A stretch of 64,000 bases of DNA from Echinarachnius parma (taxonomy: Eukaryota > Echinodermata > Echinoidea > Clypeasteroida > Echinarachniidae): contig JBAMJV010005523.1 of assembly GCA_037951105.1 (NCBI GenBank), positions 1-64,000 of the forward strand, in the 5' to 3' direction. Below, in pieces: positions 48,643 to 59,491 of the stretch. The notes below the pieces were generated by a model. The model was given only the letters and a program-made list of their open reading frames with translations. It was not told the DNA's origin and did not search any database. Position 1 is the stretch's first letter, and every line of letters starts with the position of its first letter. Both the position numbers and the translations under genes were made by a program.

Positions 48643-49723
48643 ATGCCAAAGGCCAAGCAGAAGACGAGCTCGAGGAGAGGTGCGCCAGCTAGCGCCACGA
48701 CGTCATCTCGGTCAGCCTCTCGACGTCCTACTCGACCACGCCGACAGAATGTCGATACGTCAGAGTTGCCCGCTGGACTGGATCCTGGACCAACGGCCAT
48801 AGATACACAGCCAGTCATTCCCGGTGAGTTGTCATGGCCTATCATACCTTCCAGTATCAATATTGAGCATGATATGGTGGTACCTCCCCCTTCCTTCCCA
48901 TTATTGTCGGCGGACACGACCCCGTCTGCAGCTGCCCATGTAGATACCGCGCTTTGCGGCGTAGGAGGCGAGGCGGGTGGCCGTTACACACCAGCAATGA
49001 GCTGCGTGTGCGATGAGTTAGGGGCGGATGTAGCGGGGAATACTAAGGAGAAAATTTGGCGGGGGGAATATGTTGAACTGGGGATGCTGGTCAGGAAAGA
49101 TGCTGGGCGGGGTGATGATTCCCCCACATTCAGCTTGGCTCCAACCGGGGGATCTTTGCTGCTGCGACCGCAGAATAAAATTCCGCAGATTGGAGAGATC
49201 GAGAAGTGGACTTCGGCGTTTATGATTTATGCATCCATCTTTTTGGAGCGTCACCCGACGCGCGCTAGGGAGCTGCTAAAATATATGGATATCATCAGGT
49301 CCATAACTCGGTTTGGGGGGGTTTAATTGGAGGTCGTACGACGTTCAATTTCGCCTGCGGCAAGCGCGGCAACCACATCGGTCATGGGCCGTTATTGATA
49401 CGGAGTTGTGGTTGACAGTCGCCGCCGTTAGTCCCACTGCAGCCACTTCGCTAGATTATATACAGCCCTTTCGGGCTAATTACGAGCGGCCAGCGGCACG
49501 CGGAGCTAGGGGCCCAGCAGGGCCGAGGTACCCGGGTACACATGCCAATAGCTACCACGGCGATAAGACAGCGCTGCACTGCTTCGCCTTTAACGGAGGT
49601 GGGTGTACCCGCTTCAGCTGCCAGTACCCCCACAAGTGCGCGCGATGTGGAGCCATTTCACACGGTGCCAGTACATGCAAGTTGGATGCCAGTAAGCGCG
49701 CCGGCGGAAATGGTACAAATTAA
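48643..49723 (+). pseudogene. Gag-like gene of the Ngaro/PAT-like element (one frameshift)
   Basis: The first frame (48643-49326, preferred start MPKAKQKTSSRRGAP) has a basic Ser/Arg N-terminus, then an Ala/Pro-rich stretch and IEKWTSAFMIYASIFLERHP plus ELLKYMDIIRSITRFGG. The second frame (from 49313) continues NWRSYDVQFRLRQA, SWAVIDTELWLTV and a knuckle-like LHCFAFNGGGCTRFSCQYPH plus KCARCGAISHGASTC. The W..AF...A...E.HP..A.ELL.Y and W..YD.QFR motifs with a closing Cys/His cluster are features of DIRS-group Gag proteins. The frames meet at a run of seven G (49315-49321), one more than a continuous frame needs. An upstream open frame (48565-48642) extends in phase. Confidence 0.75.
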
Positions 49724-50490
49724 TAGGGAGTTGGCTCCAACCCCTATAAAGCTAGAAAAGATAGTCCATCCGGCGGATTTTGAGCTCCTCGGTATTTGTA
49801 TTGGAGATAAATATTATTATTAGTATTCACATGTGCTTAGTTGCAATCGTAGCTTCAAGAAGCGCTCACATGCGAAAAGTTGACACTTCGCCAGTTGCAG
49901 TCCCGCCTAGGGTTGTTTTTGAATTTTATTTTAATGTAGTATTTAAATTTTGTTGGGTCTTATCTAGGGAATTTAGTATTTTATTTAGTATTCACATGTG
50001 CTTATGTATGTAATGATACACACCGTCAGTAACCCAGTTTACCATCAAATACTACCCTCCCCCCCCCCCCCCCCCCCCTCACCCCACCCATCATTATTTG
50101 GATCAGACGCTTGCCTGGGTTTCGTTTTTTGTTTATGTGTCGTTGCAGGTAATATCGCTCGGTCTGGATTGAGGGCTCGAGGGATTCGCGTGTCTGCTCG
50201 GGGGATTATGTCCGGCGGCTCGGACTTGGACACTTAGCAAACACGTGAGACGATTACTGTCTCACAACGAACTCATTATTATATTTCGTTATTTTCGTGA
50301 GAGTCGCATGGTTTATACCAGTACAATCCATAATATTTGGCCCGCTTCAGACGCCAATTTGGCTTGAGTTATTCGATAGGTAGCCATTATAAACTGGTCA
50401 TTAATTTCCTGATGTGCAGGTGGCAACGGACTATCAGGTAGTAACACTTTTGTTTTGTGGCGGCGGAATGGCGGTCTCGCCTTTCCGTTT
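49724..50490 (+). other. Element interior after gag; no polymerase or recombinase
   Basis: This holds a short direct repeat (tagtattcacatgtgctta at 49819 and 49986), a C-run at 50057-50078 and only frames without known motifs. A complete element would carry RT, RNase H and tyrosine recombinase here. Confidence 0.6.
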
Positions 50491-51178
50491 GGCGAAATTG
50501 GCATGTTTTGCCACAACACAAATTATGTTTTTGTTAATTTTAAAATAATACACGCACGAAATTGTTATTTCGTTAAGCTTTTATGCCACTTGAGAATAAG
50601 GGGTTTAATTGAAATTATGATTGATATATAATACGCATGCAATCCCGCTTCTCTCAAATGTTGTTCATTAATGTTCTGTTGGCTATACGCTCGTCTGCCA
50701 AGGTCATGTGTCCAGCCAGCGATTGACCTTGCACCCTAACCCCTTTTTTGCGACGTATACGCCTAGTCTGTTATAATTCATGTTCGTTGAATTATTTTGC
50801 AGTACATATGTTGCTGGTTGGAGCACATGTATTCACCTTTTATTTTCCCGCCTTTGGGTGGAGGATATGAGAGTTTAATAGCGGCCAGTGTCATGCTAGA
50901 AATATTTTAGTTTATAAATTTATGATGGCCCGGGCCCCCCGTTTTCTCAGGTGGTAGCTCTTAATAAACACTTGATAATTCATGTAAATAATTTAAGTGT
51001 TCTAAGTTAGAATCATACTTTATTTGACTTAATATGTTAAACGATAATGAGTGCGTGATGTAATTGTACTTTTGTTTCAATTATTGTTGAAATTTCGGAC
51101 ATGCTTTTCGAAATTAAAACCATGGAATACCGCAAATTTGGTTGTTTGTTGTAGTTTATCTGTGTCTGGATTAGAGTA
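50491..51178 (+). repeat. Split direct repeat B1
   Basis: From ggcgaaattggcatgttttg to gtgtctggattagagtaat. It matches 51601-52682 once the MITE at 52139-52534 is removed. Its end is contiguous with A2, as expected for a circle-junction origin. Confidence 0.85.
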
Positions 51179-51535
51179 ATCAAACTTAACGCGACAAGAC
51201 ATGACAGGTGTTAAGTTACGTTACTCTAACTCCAGAACCAAGAATTTAGGGGGAATTTAGCCCGCTTACCGGCCGGGAGGAAAATTGAAAACCACATTAG
51301 GGAGGATTAAGGGGGATTTGATTTGGTTCGCTCGCTAGTGATAATATAATTCGCTTTACAGTCTGAACAATAGACTAGCATTGCAAAGTTCAATTAGACT
51401 ATGAATAACAATTTAGTGGCTTATCAGCCGATCCCCCTCAACTTGAGATGGATGTTTGGAAACCCTTTCCTGTGGATGTTTATATTTAATTTGATACCGC
51501 TCCCTGCCTCTCTGGGATGGTATTGACTTTTATTT
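51179..51535 (+). repeat. Split direct repeat A2
   Basis: A near-identical copy of A1, joined directly to B1. It is followed by about 65 bp not present in A1 or B1 before B2 starts. Confidence 0.85.
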
Positions 51536-51600
51536 TGGAATAAGATAATATTCTTTTCTTTAACAAGGTGTTTTTGGAATAGGATTTTTCGCCCCTGCCA

Positions 51601-52682
51601 GGCGAAATTGGCATTTTTTGCCACAACACAAATTATGTTTTTGTTAATTTTAAAATAATACACGCACGAAATTGTTATTTCGTTAAGCTTTTATGCCACT
51701 TGAGAATAAGGGGTTTAATTGAAATTATGATTGATATATGATACGCATGCAATCCCGCTCCTCTCAAATGTTGTTCATTAATGTTCTGTTGGCTATACGC
51801 TCGTCTGCCAAGGTCATGTGTCCAGCCAGCGATTGACCTTGCACCCTAACCCCTTTTTTGCGACGTATACGCCTAGTCTGTTATAATTCATGTTCGTTGA
51901 ATTATTTTGCAGTACATATGTTGCTGGTTGGAGCACATGTATTCACCTTTTATTTTCCCGCCTTTGGGTGGAGGATATGAGAGTTTAATAGCGGCCAGTG
52001 TCATGCTAGAAATATTTTAGTTTATAAATTTATGATGGCCCGGGCCCCCCGTTTTCTCAGGTGGTAGCTCTTAATAAACACTTGATAATTCATGTAAATA
52101 ATTTAAGTGTTCTAAGTTAGAATCATACTTTATTTGACTTAAAGGGATCTAGTAACTTTGTTGAGATGTGCAAAAACTGATGAATGGTTGATGCAATGTA
52201 TACTGTTGTTATCTCATATGTCTTCAGGGTATTGTGTGAAAATTTCAGGTCAAATGGACAATGTATGGCCAAGTAATGAGCGAAAATGCAAAGTGATATT
52301 GGGTGATATTCACCAACTCACTGCATTCACTTTGTACAGGGATGAAAATCTCGCCCGGAGATTTTCTTATCTAAATACTTCAATCATACATATCTTTGTA
52401 ATGAAAGGGAAATTTGAAAAACCGAAAGCTGTCCCATGATTTTATTGTTAATACGAATACAACAAGGTATAAAGAAACCGCTAGAATTACAATTTTATTT
52501 TGAGGATTTGGACAATGTTACTAAGTCCCTTTAATATGTTAAACGATAATGAGTGCGTGATGTAATTGTACTTTTGTTTCAATTATTGTTGAAATTTCGG
52601 ACATGCTTTTCGAAATTAAAACCATGGAATACCGCAAATTTGGTTGTTTGTTGTAGTTTATCTGTGTCTGGATTAGAGTAAT
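51601..52682 (+). repeat. Split direct repeat B2, interrupted by a MITE
   Basis: It matches B1 from ggcgaaattggcattttttg to ggattagagtaatg, with the MITE splitting it after atttgacTTAA. Comparison with B1 gives the empty site exactly. Confidence 0.82.
52139..52534. mobile_element. TTAA MITE, family V copy 2, inserted in B2
   Basis: TTAAAGGGATCTAGTAACTT and tgttactaagtccctTTAA are inverted ends. The matching site in B1 (gacttaatatgtt near 51028) is empty, proving insertion at TTAA with a 4-bp duplication. No transposase. Confidence 0.88.
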
Positions 52683-52733
52683 GACTATTCATTGATTTCC
52701 AATTGGTAAACCAGCGAACTCGGATCATGTACC

Positions 52734-52976
52734 TCAGGTCTTGAAAAATAGTTTCCCTTTCCTGTAAGTTGCGTCATCTAGCTTCAAGAAGAGACCCGCT
52801 TCGGGTTCAGGGGTCCTGCATGCGGCAGGCGGAATGAGGGCGTCCTTTACCTGGCAACCGAGATCTCCCCCATCGATTGCTTCTTTCAATCTATCAAGAC
52901 CTGCAGGAGTGGATAGTTCAAATGCATAATTTATGTATAATATTAAGAAAGGAAAAGTAATGTGTAACAATTCCAT
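52734..52976 (-). CDS. Candidate exon or small ORF, unknown (unit 1)
   Basis: An 80-codon frame reads MELLHITFPFLILYINYAFE, then LSTPAGLDRLKEAIDGGDLG, CQVKDALIPPAACRTPEPEA and GLFLKLDDATYRKGKLFFKT. The section from GLDRL on follows a good acceptor (ccactcctgcag) and has balanced, protein-like composition. After a shift of frame the next bases read DLRYMIRVRWF, as if the original exon continued. I do not recognise the family. It may be a captured exon fragment. Confidence 0.35.
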   Translation of the reverse strand: MELLHITFPFLILYINYAFELSTPAGLDRLKEAIDGGDLGCQVKDALIPPAACRTPEPEAGLFLKLDDATYRKGKLFFKT

Positions 52977-53063
52977 GGTTAATGAATGTTATTTTTGACC
53001 AAGTAATGAGCGAACATGTACAAAAATATTTTCTAATCGATTGCACTCACTTTACTCAGTCAG

Positions 53064-53482
53064 TTAAAACATAGTACAGTGTTAGTAAGGCTGAGCAATA
53101 TTAACCAAAATCTTCACAGTAACATTACAAACTATTAGTTATAAGTCTACCATGCTCGAAAGGTATAGAAACTTACAAAACACATAAGGGCGCTCTCTAA
53201 AAAAACACTGGTTTCAACCGTTTTTTATACAAAATAATGCATGTGATATTTTGTTGAAATGATGAATCAATAATGAATAAATCTGGGGCCCAGATTTTTT
53301 CCGATGCCGATTATATATATTTATTGATATTTCAGCTGTTCTGAACCGATTTTGATCAAAATACAGTTTATTCTGCCATTAAAATTGTATGCTCTTTTAC
53401 ATTTTACACTCAGTTTATCATTATCTCACTAAAACATTTTTCGTGCAGCGCCCTCTTTACCAAAACTGAACTACCCCTTTAA
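53064..53482. mobile_element. TTAA MITE, family W copy 5 (unit 1)
   Basis: TTAAAACATAGTACAGTGTTA at the left and accaaaactgaactaccccTTTAA at the right. The core has gggcgctctctaaaaaaac and atttcagctgttctgaacc. Confidence 0.72.
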
Positions 53483-54237
53483 ACGTAAATATCCTCATAA
53501 CAAAAGAGAATTGCTTCTATTAGTAATGCGAAAACACCCACATATATCAGAACAGCTAAATACAGAACTCGAAAAGTCGCTCAAGTAGAAAAACATGATC
53601 ATGGGTATTCTGTTATTATCCTTTGGTTAACACAATAACATTTTTGGTAATGTTTTTAAATATAGAAGGGCGAGATCATTGCATGGAAGGCTGTAAAAAC
53701 ATGGTTCTATCTTCGTGGTATGATATACATCATCAATACACATGCGTGAAAACAATTGTTTGTATTATCCTTTGTTTAATTTTGTCTTTTTGTCCGATTA
53801 TAAAAGTCGTACGATAGTCATAAGATGTCCCAGATATCGTAAGAGTATCATCCGATGTCCGTACGAGTCCCGTATTGGCGTCTGTATGAGTGGTCTAATT
53901 GGAAGTCTGGGAGCCGTGCGATTTATTTCAAAGTCATCGCATGTGTCCCGGCGCATAATGACCGCTACACAGAGATACCCAACTCACTGAAATCATCGAA
54001 AATCCACCGATATCGGTAAAAAGAACGTGCGGCACCTAGTGCATTTGTGACCTAGGCATTATCTGAATCACGTAGGACTGTACCGTACATAAATATTATC
54101 CACTACAGTATTATATTATTATGCATTTTTTGCATCGTCAACTTCAAGTTGTTTTATTGTCACGAAACCCTTACCGAAAATTTGTATTTGTCTTCGTTTT
54201 TAACGATCTGTTTAACCAATGAACTTAATCTAAAACA
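53483..54237. other. Non-repetitive DNA of the duplicated unit (unit 1)
   Basis: Short frames at 53623 and 53742 have no family features. Some cga/tcg-rich sequence (53810-53960) stands out from the AT-rich surroundings. The same sequence is at 56967-57721. Confidence 0.4.
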
Positions 54238-55153
54238 TTAAAGGGAGCGTTGAGTATTGGTATTTTCCGAAGTGCCCCCCCCCCAAAAAAAAAAAAAATT
54301 TTGGTTGATTTCAACTCGATGTGAAAGATCATACAACAAACATGGGAAATAATAATAATTCCCATTCAAATGCTCTCATTGTTGTGAAATTTGCTTTCAA
54401 AATATTATATAAAAGTGATTGTCACCGGCAATCAGATTTAGAGGTTCAGGTCCTCCCAATACGGGACTGAAAATGAATATTGTTTGTGCACGCTAATTGT
54501 GCTTAAAACTATACCGATTCACTCTCCAATATGTGATCGGATTAAAATTATGATTTTTCCCTCCATTCCGCTAAAAATCAGTGATTTATGCGCTTCCTCG
54601 ACTTCTCTCCGTGTGTTAGCGCGACTCCGAACAGATTGTGAACGAAAGATGATCGCGATGGCCGCCGATATGCGAACGGTGAACGGCGCTTGCGATACAC
54701 ATGATATGCGCAGTAACTATTACCGCGCATACAAAATCTGTTCGGAGCAGGGGGGTCATACTGCGCGCTAATCTTGGAAACTTTTATGGACTGGCTAACA
54801 TGGAATTCTGGGATACGTTTAGTCTAGGATCGAGACCCTCGATCGCATGCTGAACATAGCGCGACCAACGAGAGAGGTCTGCGTAACATCAGTGATCGCT
54901 GCTCACGAGGCCTCGGCTGGCAGCCATCACTGCTGTTGTGCAGATCTCTCTCGTTGGCGGCTATCTATTATGGGTGGTGGGATTATTTTTAGCATGCGAT
55001 CGAGGGTCTTAGATCATAGACTACAAAATACCCAGCATTCCATGTTAGCCAGTCCATGAAGTTTCCCTAACCGGCCATGTTTGCTGCGTATTAAGGCTAT
55101 GGGAAAATTAGCGCGCAGTGCGTAGATTCTCTTCTAGTTATTTATATACTACT
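54238..55153. mobile_element. Left part of the nested MITE/foldback, cut by the duplication (unit 1)
   Basis: TTAAAGGGAGCGTTGAGTAT is the left end of a W-type MITE. gtgcacgctaattgtgctt begins a foldback arm. The inner palindrome (54760-55125) is complete, but the right arm present after 58638 in unit 2 is missing here. Confidence 0.68.
54760..55125. repeat. Inner palindrome of the foldback (unit 1)
   Basis: actgcgcgctaatcttgg faces ttagcgcgcagtgcg. tggactggctaacatgg faces ccatgttagccagtcca, and accaacgagagagg faces ctctctcgttgg. The same palindrome is at 58245-58610 in unit 2. Confidence 0.72.
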
Positions 55154-55622
55154 AATTGTTATTTCGTTAAGCTTTTATGCCACTTGAGAATAAGGGGTTT
55201 AATTGAAATTATGATTGATATATGATACGCATGCAATCCCGCTCCTCTCAAATGTTGTTCATTAATGTTCTGTTGGCTATACGCTCGTCTGCCAAGGTCA
55301 TGTGTCCAGCCAGCGATTGACCTTGCACCCTAACCCCTTTTTTGCGACGTATACGCCTAGTCTGTTATAATTCATGTTCGTTGAATTATTTTGCAGTACA
55401 TATGTTGCTGGTTGGAGCACATGTATTCACCTTTTATTTTCCCGCCTTTGGGTGGAGGATATGAGAGTTTAATAGCGGCCAGTGTCATGCTAGAAATATT
55501 TTAGTTTATAAATTTATGATGGCCCGGGCCCCCCGTTTTCTCAGGTGGTAGCTCTTAATAAACACTTGATAATTCATGTAAATAATTTAAGTGTTCTAAG
55601 TTAGAATCATACTTTATTTGAC

Positions 55623-56018
55623 TTAAAGGGATCTAGTAACTTTGTTGAGATGTGCAAAAACTGATGAATGGTTGATGCAATGTATACTGTTGTTATCTCA
55701 TATGTCTTCAGGGTATTGTGTGAAAATTTCAGGTCAAATGGACAATGTATGGCCAAGTAATGAGCGAAAATGCAAAGTGATATTGGGTGATATTCACCAA
55801 CTCACTGCATTCACTTTGTACAGGGATGAAAATCTCGCCCGGAGATTTTCTTATCTAAATACTTCAATCATACATATCTTTGTAATGAAAGGGAAATTTG
55901 AAAAACCGAAAGCTGTCCCATGATTTTATTGTTAATACGAATACAACAAGGTATAAAGAAACCGCTAGAATTACAATTTTATTTTGAGGATTTGGACAAT
56001 GTTACTAAGTCCCTTTAA
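55623..56018. mobile_element. TTAA MITE, family V copy 3 (by tandem duplication)
   Basis: It is identical in position and sequence to copy 2 and was carried along in unit 2, so it is not an independent insertion. Confidence 0.88.
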
Positions 56019-56217
56019 TATGTTAAACGATAATGAGTGCGTGATGTAATTGTACTTTTGTTTCAATTATTGTTGAAATTTCGGACATGCTTTTCGAAAT
56101 TAAAACCATGGAATACCGCAAATTTGGTTGTTTGTTGTAGTTTATCTGTGTCTGGATTAGAGTAATGACTATTCATTGATTTCCAATTTGTAAACCAGCG
56201 AACTCGGATCATGTACC

Positions 56218-56460
56218 TCAGGTCTTGAAAAATAGTTTCCCTTTCCTGTAAGTTGCGTCATCTAGCTTCAAGAAGAGACCCGCTTCGGGTTCAGGGGTCC
56301 TGCATGCGGCAGGCGGAATGAGGGCGTCCTTTACCTGGCAACCGAGATCTCCCCCATCGATTGCTTCTTTCAATCTATCAAGACCTGCAGGAGTGGATAG
56401 TTCAAATGCATAATTTATGTATAATATTAAGAAAGGAAAAGTAATGTGTAACAATTCCAT
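56218..56460 (-). CDS. Candidate exon or small ORF, unknown (unit 2)
   Basis: A copy of 52734-52976 produced by the tandem duplication, with the same 80-codon frame and no lesion seen. Confidence 0.35.
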   Translation of the reverse strand: MELLHITFPFLILYINYAFELSTPAGLDRLKEAIDGGDLGCQVKDALIPPAACRTPEPEAGLFLKLDDATYRKGKLFFKT

Positions 56461-56547
56461 GGTTAATGAATGTTATTTTTGACCAAGTAATGAGCGAACA
56501 TGTACAAAAATATTTTCTAATCGATTGCACTCACTTTACTCAGTCAG

Positions 56548-56966
56548 TTAAAACATAGTACAGTGTTAGTAAGGCTGAGCAATATTAACCAAAATCTTCA
56601 CAGTAACATTACAAACTATTAGTTATAAGTCTACCATGCTCGAAAGGTATAGAAACTTACAAAACACATAAGGGCGCTCTCTAAAAAAACACTGGTTTCA
56701 ACCGTTTTTTATACAAAATAATGCATGTGATATTTTGTTGAAATGATGAATCAATAATGAATAAATCTGGGGCCCAGATTTTTTCCGATGCCGATTATAT
56801 ATATTTATTGATATTTCAGCTGTTCTGAACCGATTTTGATCAAAATACAGTTTATTCTGCCATTAAAATTGTATGCTCTTTTACATTTTACACTCAGTTT
56901 ATCATTATCTCACTAAAACATTTTTCGTGCAGCGCCCTCTTTACCAAAACTGAACTACCCCTTTAA
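56548..56966. mobile_element. TTAA MITE, family W copy 6 (unit 2)
   Basis: This is the duplicated counterpart of 53064-53482. Confidence 0.72.
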
Positions 56967-58819
56967 ACGTAAATATCCTCATAACAAAAGAGAATTGCTT
57001 CTATTAGTAATGCGAAAACACCCACATATATCAGAACAGCTAAATACAGAACTCGAAAAGTCGCTCAAGTAGAAAAACATGATCATGGGTATTCTGTTAT
57101 TATCCTTTGGTTAACACAATAACATTTTTGGTAATGTTTTTAAATATAGAAGGGCGAGATCATTGCATGGAAGGCTGTAAAAACATGGTTCTATCTTCGT
57201 GGTATGATATACATCATCAATACACATGCGTGAAAACAATTGTTTGTATTATCCTTTGTTTAATTTTGTCTTTTTGTCCGATTATAAAAGTCGTACGATA
57301 GTCATAAGATGTCCCAGATATCGTAAGAGTATCATCCGATGTCCGTACGAGTCCCGTATTGGCGTCTGTATGAGTGGTCTAATTGGAAGTCTGGGAGCCG
57401 TGCGATTTATTTCAAAGTCATCGCATGTGTCCCGGCGCATAATGACCGCTACACAGAGATACCCAACTCACTGAAATCATCGAAAATCCACCGATATCGG
57501 TAAAAAGAACGTGCGGCACCTAGTGCATTTGTGACCTAGGCATTATCTGAATCACGTAGGACTGTACCGTACATAAATATTATCCACTACAGTATTATAT
57601 TATTATGCATTTTTTGCATCGTCAACTTCAAGTTGTTTTATTGTCACGAAACCCTTACCGAAAATTTGTATTTGTCTTCGTTTTTAACGATCTGTTTAAC
57701 CAATGAACTTAATCTAAAACATTAAAGGGAGCGTTGAGTATTGGTATTTTCCGAAGTGCCCCCCCCCCAAAAAAAAAAAAAAATTTTGGTTGATTTCAAC
57801 TCGATGTGAAAGATCATACAACAAACATGGGAAATAATAATAATTCCCATTCAAATGCTCTCATTGTTGTGAAATTTGCTTTCAAAATATTATATAAAAG
57901 TGATTGTCACCGGCAATCAGATTTAGAGGTTCAGGTCCTCCCAATACGGGACTGAAAATGAATATTGTTTGTGCACGCTAATTGTGCTTAAAACTATACC
58001 GATTCACTCTCCAATATGTGATCGGATTAAAATTATGATTTTTCCCTCCATTCCGCTAAAAATCAGTGATTTATGCGCTTCCTCGACTTCTCTCCGTGTG
58101 TTAGCGCGACTCCGAACAGATTGTGAACGAAAGATGATCGCGATGGCCGCCGATATGCGAACGGTGAACGGCGCTTGCGATACACATGATATGCGCAGTA
58201 ACTATTACCGCGCATACAAAATCTGTTCGGAGCAGGGGGGTCATACTGCGCGCTAATCTTGGAAACTTTTATGGACTGGCTAACATGGAATTCTGGGATA
58301 CGTTTAGTCTAGGATCGAGACCCTCGATCGCATGCTGAACATAGCGCGACCAACGAGAGAGGTCTGCGTAACATCAGTGATCGCTGCTCACGAGGCCTCG
58401 GCTGGCAGCCATCACTGCTGTTGTGCAGATCTCTCTCGTTGGCGGCTATCTATTATGGGTGGTGGGATTATTTTTAGCATGCGATCGAGGGTCTTAGATC
58501 ATAGACTACAAAATACCCAGCATTCCATGTTAGCCAGTCCATGAAGTTTCCCTAACCGGCCATGTTTGCTGCGTATTAAGGCTATGGGAAAATTAGCGCG
58601 CAGTGCGTAGATTCTCTTCTAGTTATTTATATACTACTTCTATGGTTCGGAGTCGCGCTAACACACGGAGAAAAGTCGAGTAGGCGCATACATCACTGAT
58701 TTTTAGTGGAATGGAGGGAAAATCATAAGTTGAATCCACCCGATAGTTGGATCACATATTGGAGAATGAATCGGTGGTAAGTACCGTATCATATGTATAA
58801 TTTTAAGCACAATTAGCGT

Positions 58820-59253
58820 CAGGGGTGTCGATCCGTTTTTGAGATTGGGGGGCGAAATTTGAAAAATTTTCCAGAGTGACCACTGAGAGAGCTAAAAGCC
58901 CCACATTTTAATAAACTTCGTTTGAGGTGTGCGTTTGAGAAATTACGCTGCCCAACACATTTCAAAAGGTGAGTTCCCGCAACCCAAATGAAACTTGCAA
59001 TAATGAGAAACTGTATGCGCGCTAAGCGCGCGACAAAAAAGAGATTTACAGTTCTTTTCAAACTAAAAAACGGCTATTTTGAAGATTAATTGATAAATGT
59101 GTCTTTCCCCTCTTTGGCATTATATCAGTCGATTTTTTTTCTTCCTCATTTTCGGAATTATTGGGGGCGAAATGATATGTTCGCCCCCCAATATTTTAAT
59201 TGGGGGGGGGGGGGGCGACCGCCCCCCTGCCCCCCCCAGGATCGACACCCCTG
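58820..59253. mobile_element. hAT-like element with exact 8-bp target duplication
   Basis: CAGGGGTGTCGATCC and the inverse GGATCGACACCCCTG are 15-bp perfect ends. They are flanked by ATTAGCGT at 58812-58819 and 59254-59261. The uninterrupted opposite foldback arm at 57974-57983 shows the same target in inverse, confirming the empty site. The interior has no transposase. Confidence 0.88.
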
Positions 59254-59290
59254 ATTAGCGTGCACAAACAATATTCATTTTCAGGACCTA

Positions 59291-59317
59291 GAACGCTAGC
59301 GCTTCGCGCTAGCGTTC
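59291..59317. repeat. Perfect short hairpin
   Basis: GAACGCTAGCGC-TTC-GCGCTAGCGTTC: 12-bp stem, 3-nt loop, flanked by cta and tctag. A related imperfect hairpin is at 31793-31836 (cgcttcgccctggcgttctctag). It marks the junction between foldback and W-type MITE sequence. Confidence 0.7.
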
Positions 59318-59491
59318 TCTAGAGTTAATTTGACTCTTGAGTTGTAACGGCTCTTTTTGAATGATAACAGAGGTTTTACTTTGTTGTTTGTAATTGTGTA
59401 TACTTTTTGAGCATCGTGAAATTATAACTATTAGTTTGTACCGTAATGGCGCATGTTTTGGTTACTAAAGTTAGGTTTGACCAACACTCAA

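Larger units (their letters stand above)
47751..52682 (+). mobile_element. Ngaro/PAT-like tyrosine-recombinase retroelement, non-autonomous
   Basis: The layout is A1 (47751-48108), gag (48643-49723), B1 (50491-51178), A2 (51179-51535) and B2 (51601-52682). A1/A2 and B1/B2 are near-identical direct repeats, and B1 runs straight into A2. This split-direct-repeat order is diagnostic of the PAT/Ngaro branch of DIRS-type elements, which replicate through a circular intermediate. The 2.4-kb interior has room only for gag: no reverse transcriptase, RNase H or tyrosine recombinase is found, so it must rely on helpers. B2 is interrupted by a 395-bp MITE, and the end of B2 is part of a later tandem duplication. 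Confidence 0.78.
51670..55153. repeat. 3.48-kb tandem duplication, unit 1
   Basis: Unit 1 runs from the third base block of B2 to tatttatatactact. It is repeated at 55154-58638 with an offset of 3484, rising to 3485 after a one-base difference in an A-run near 54285. Very few substitutions were noticed (for example ccaattggtaaac against ccaatttgtaaac). It contains the end of the Ngaro-like element, MITEs V and W, a candidate exon and the left part of a foldback element. Confidence 0.92.
55154..58638. repeat. 3.48-kb tandem duplication, unit 2
   Basis: This is a copy of unit 1. At its right edge the foldback element continues into its right arm, so unit 2 keeps the original right flank. At its left edge B2 sequence begins abruptly after ctact. 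Confidence 0.92.

Noticed and set aside
52139-52534. Authentic piggyBac element
   Set aside because: TTAA borders fit, but the ends do not match a piggyBac consensus I can confirm and there is no transposase, so it is called only a TTAA MITE.
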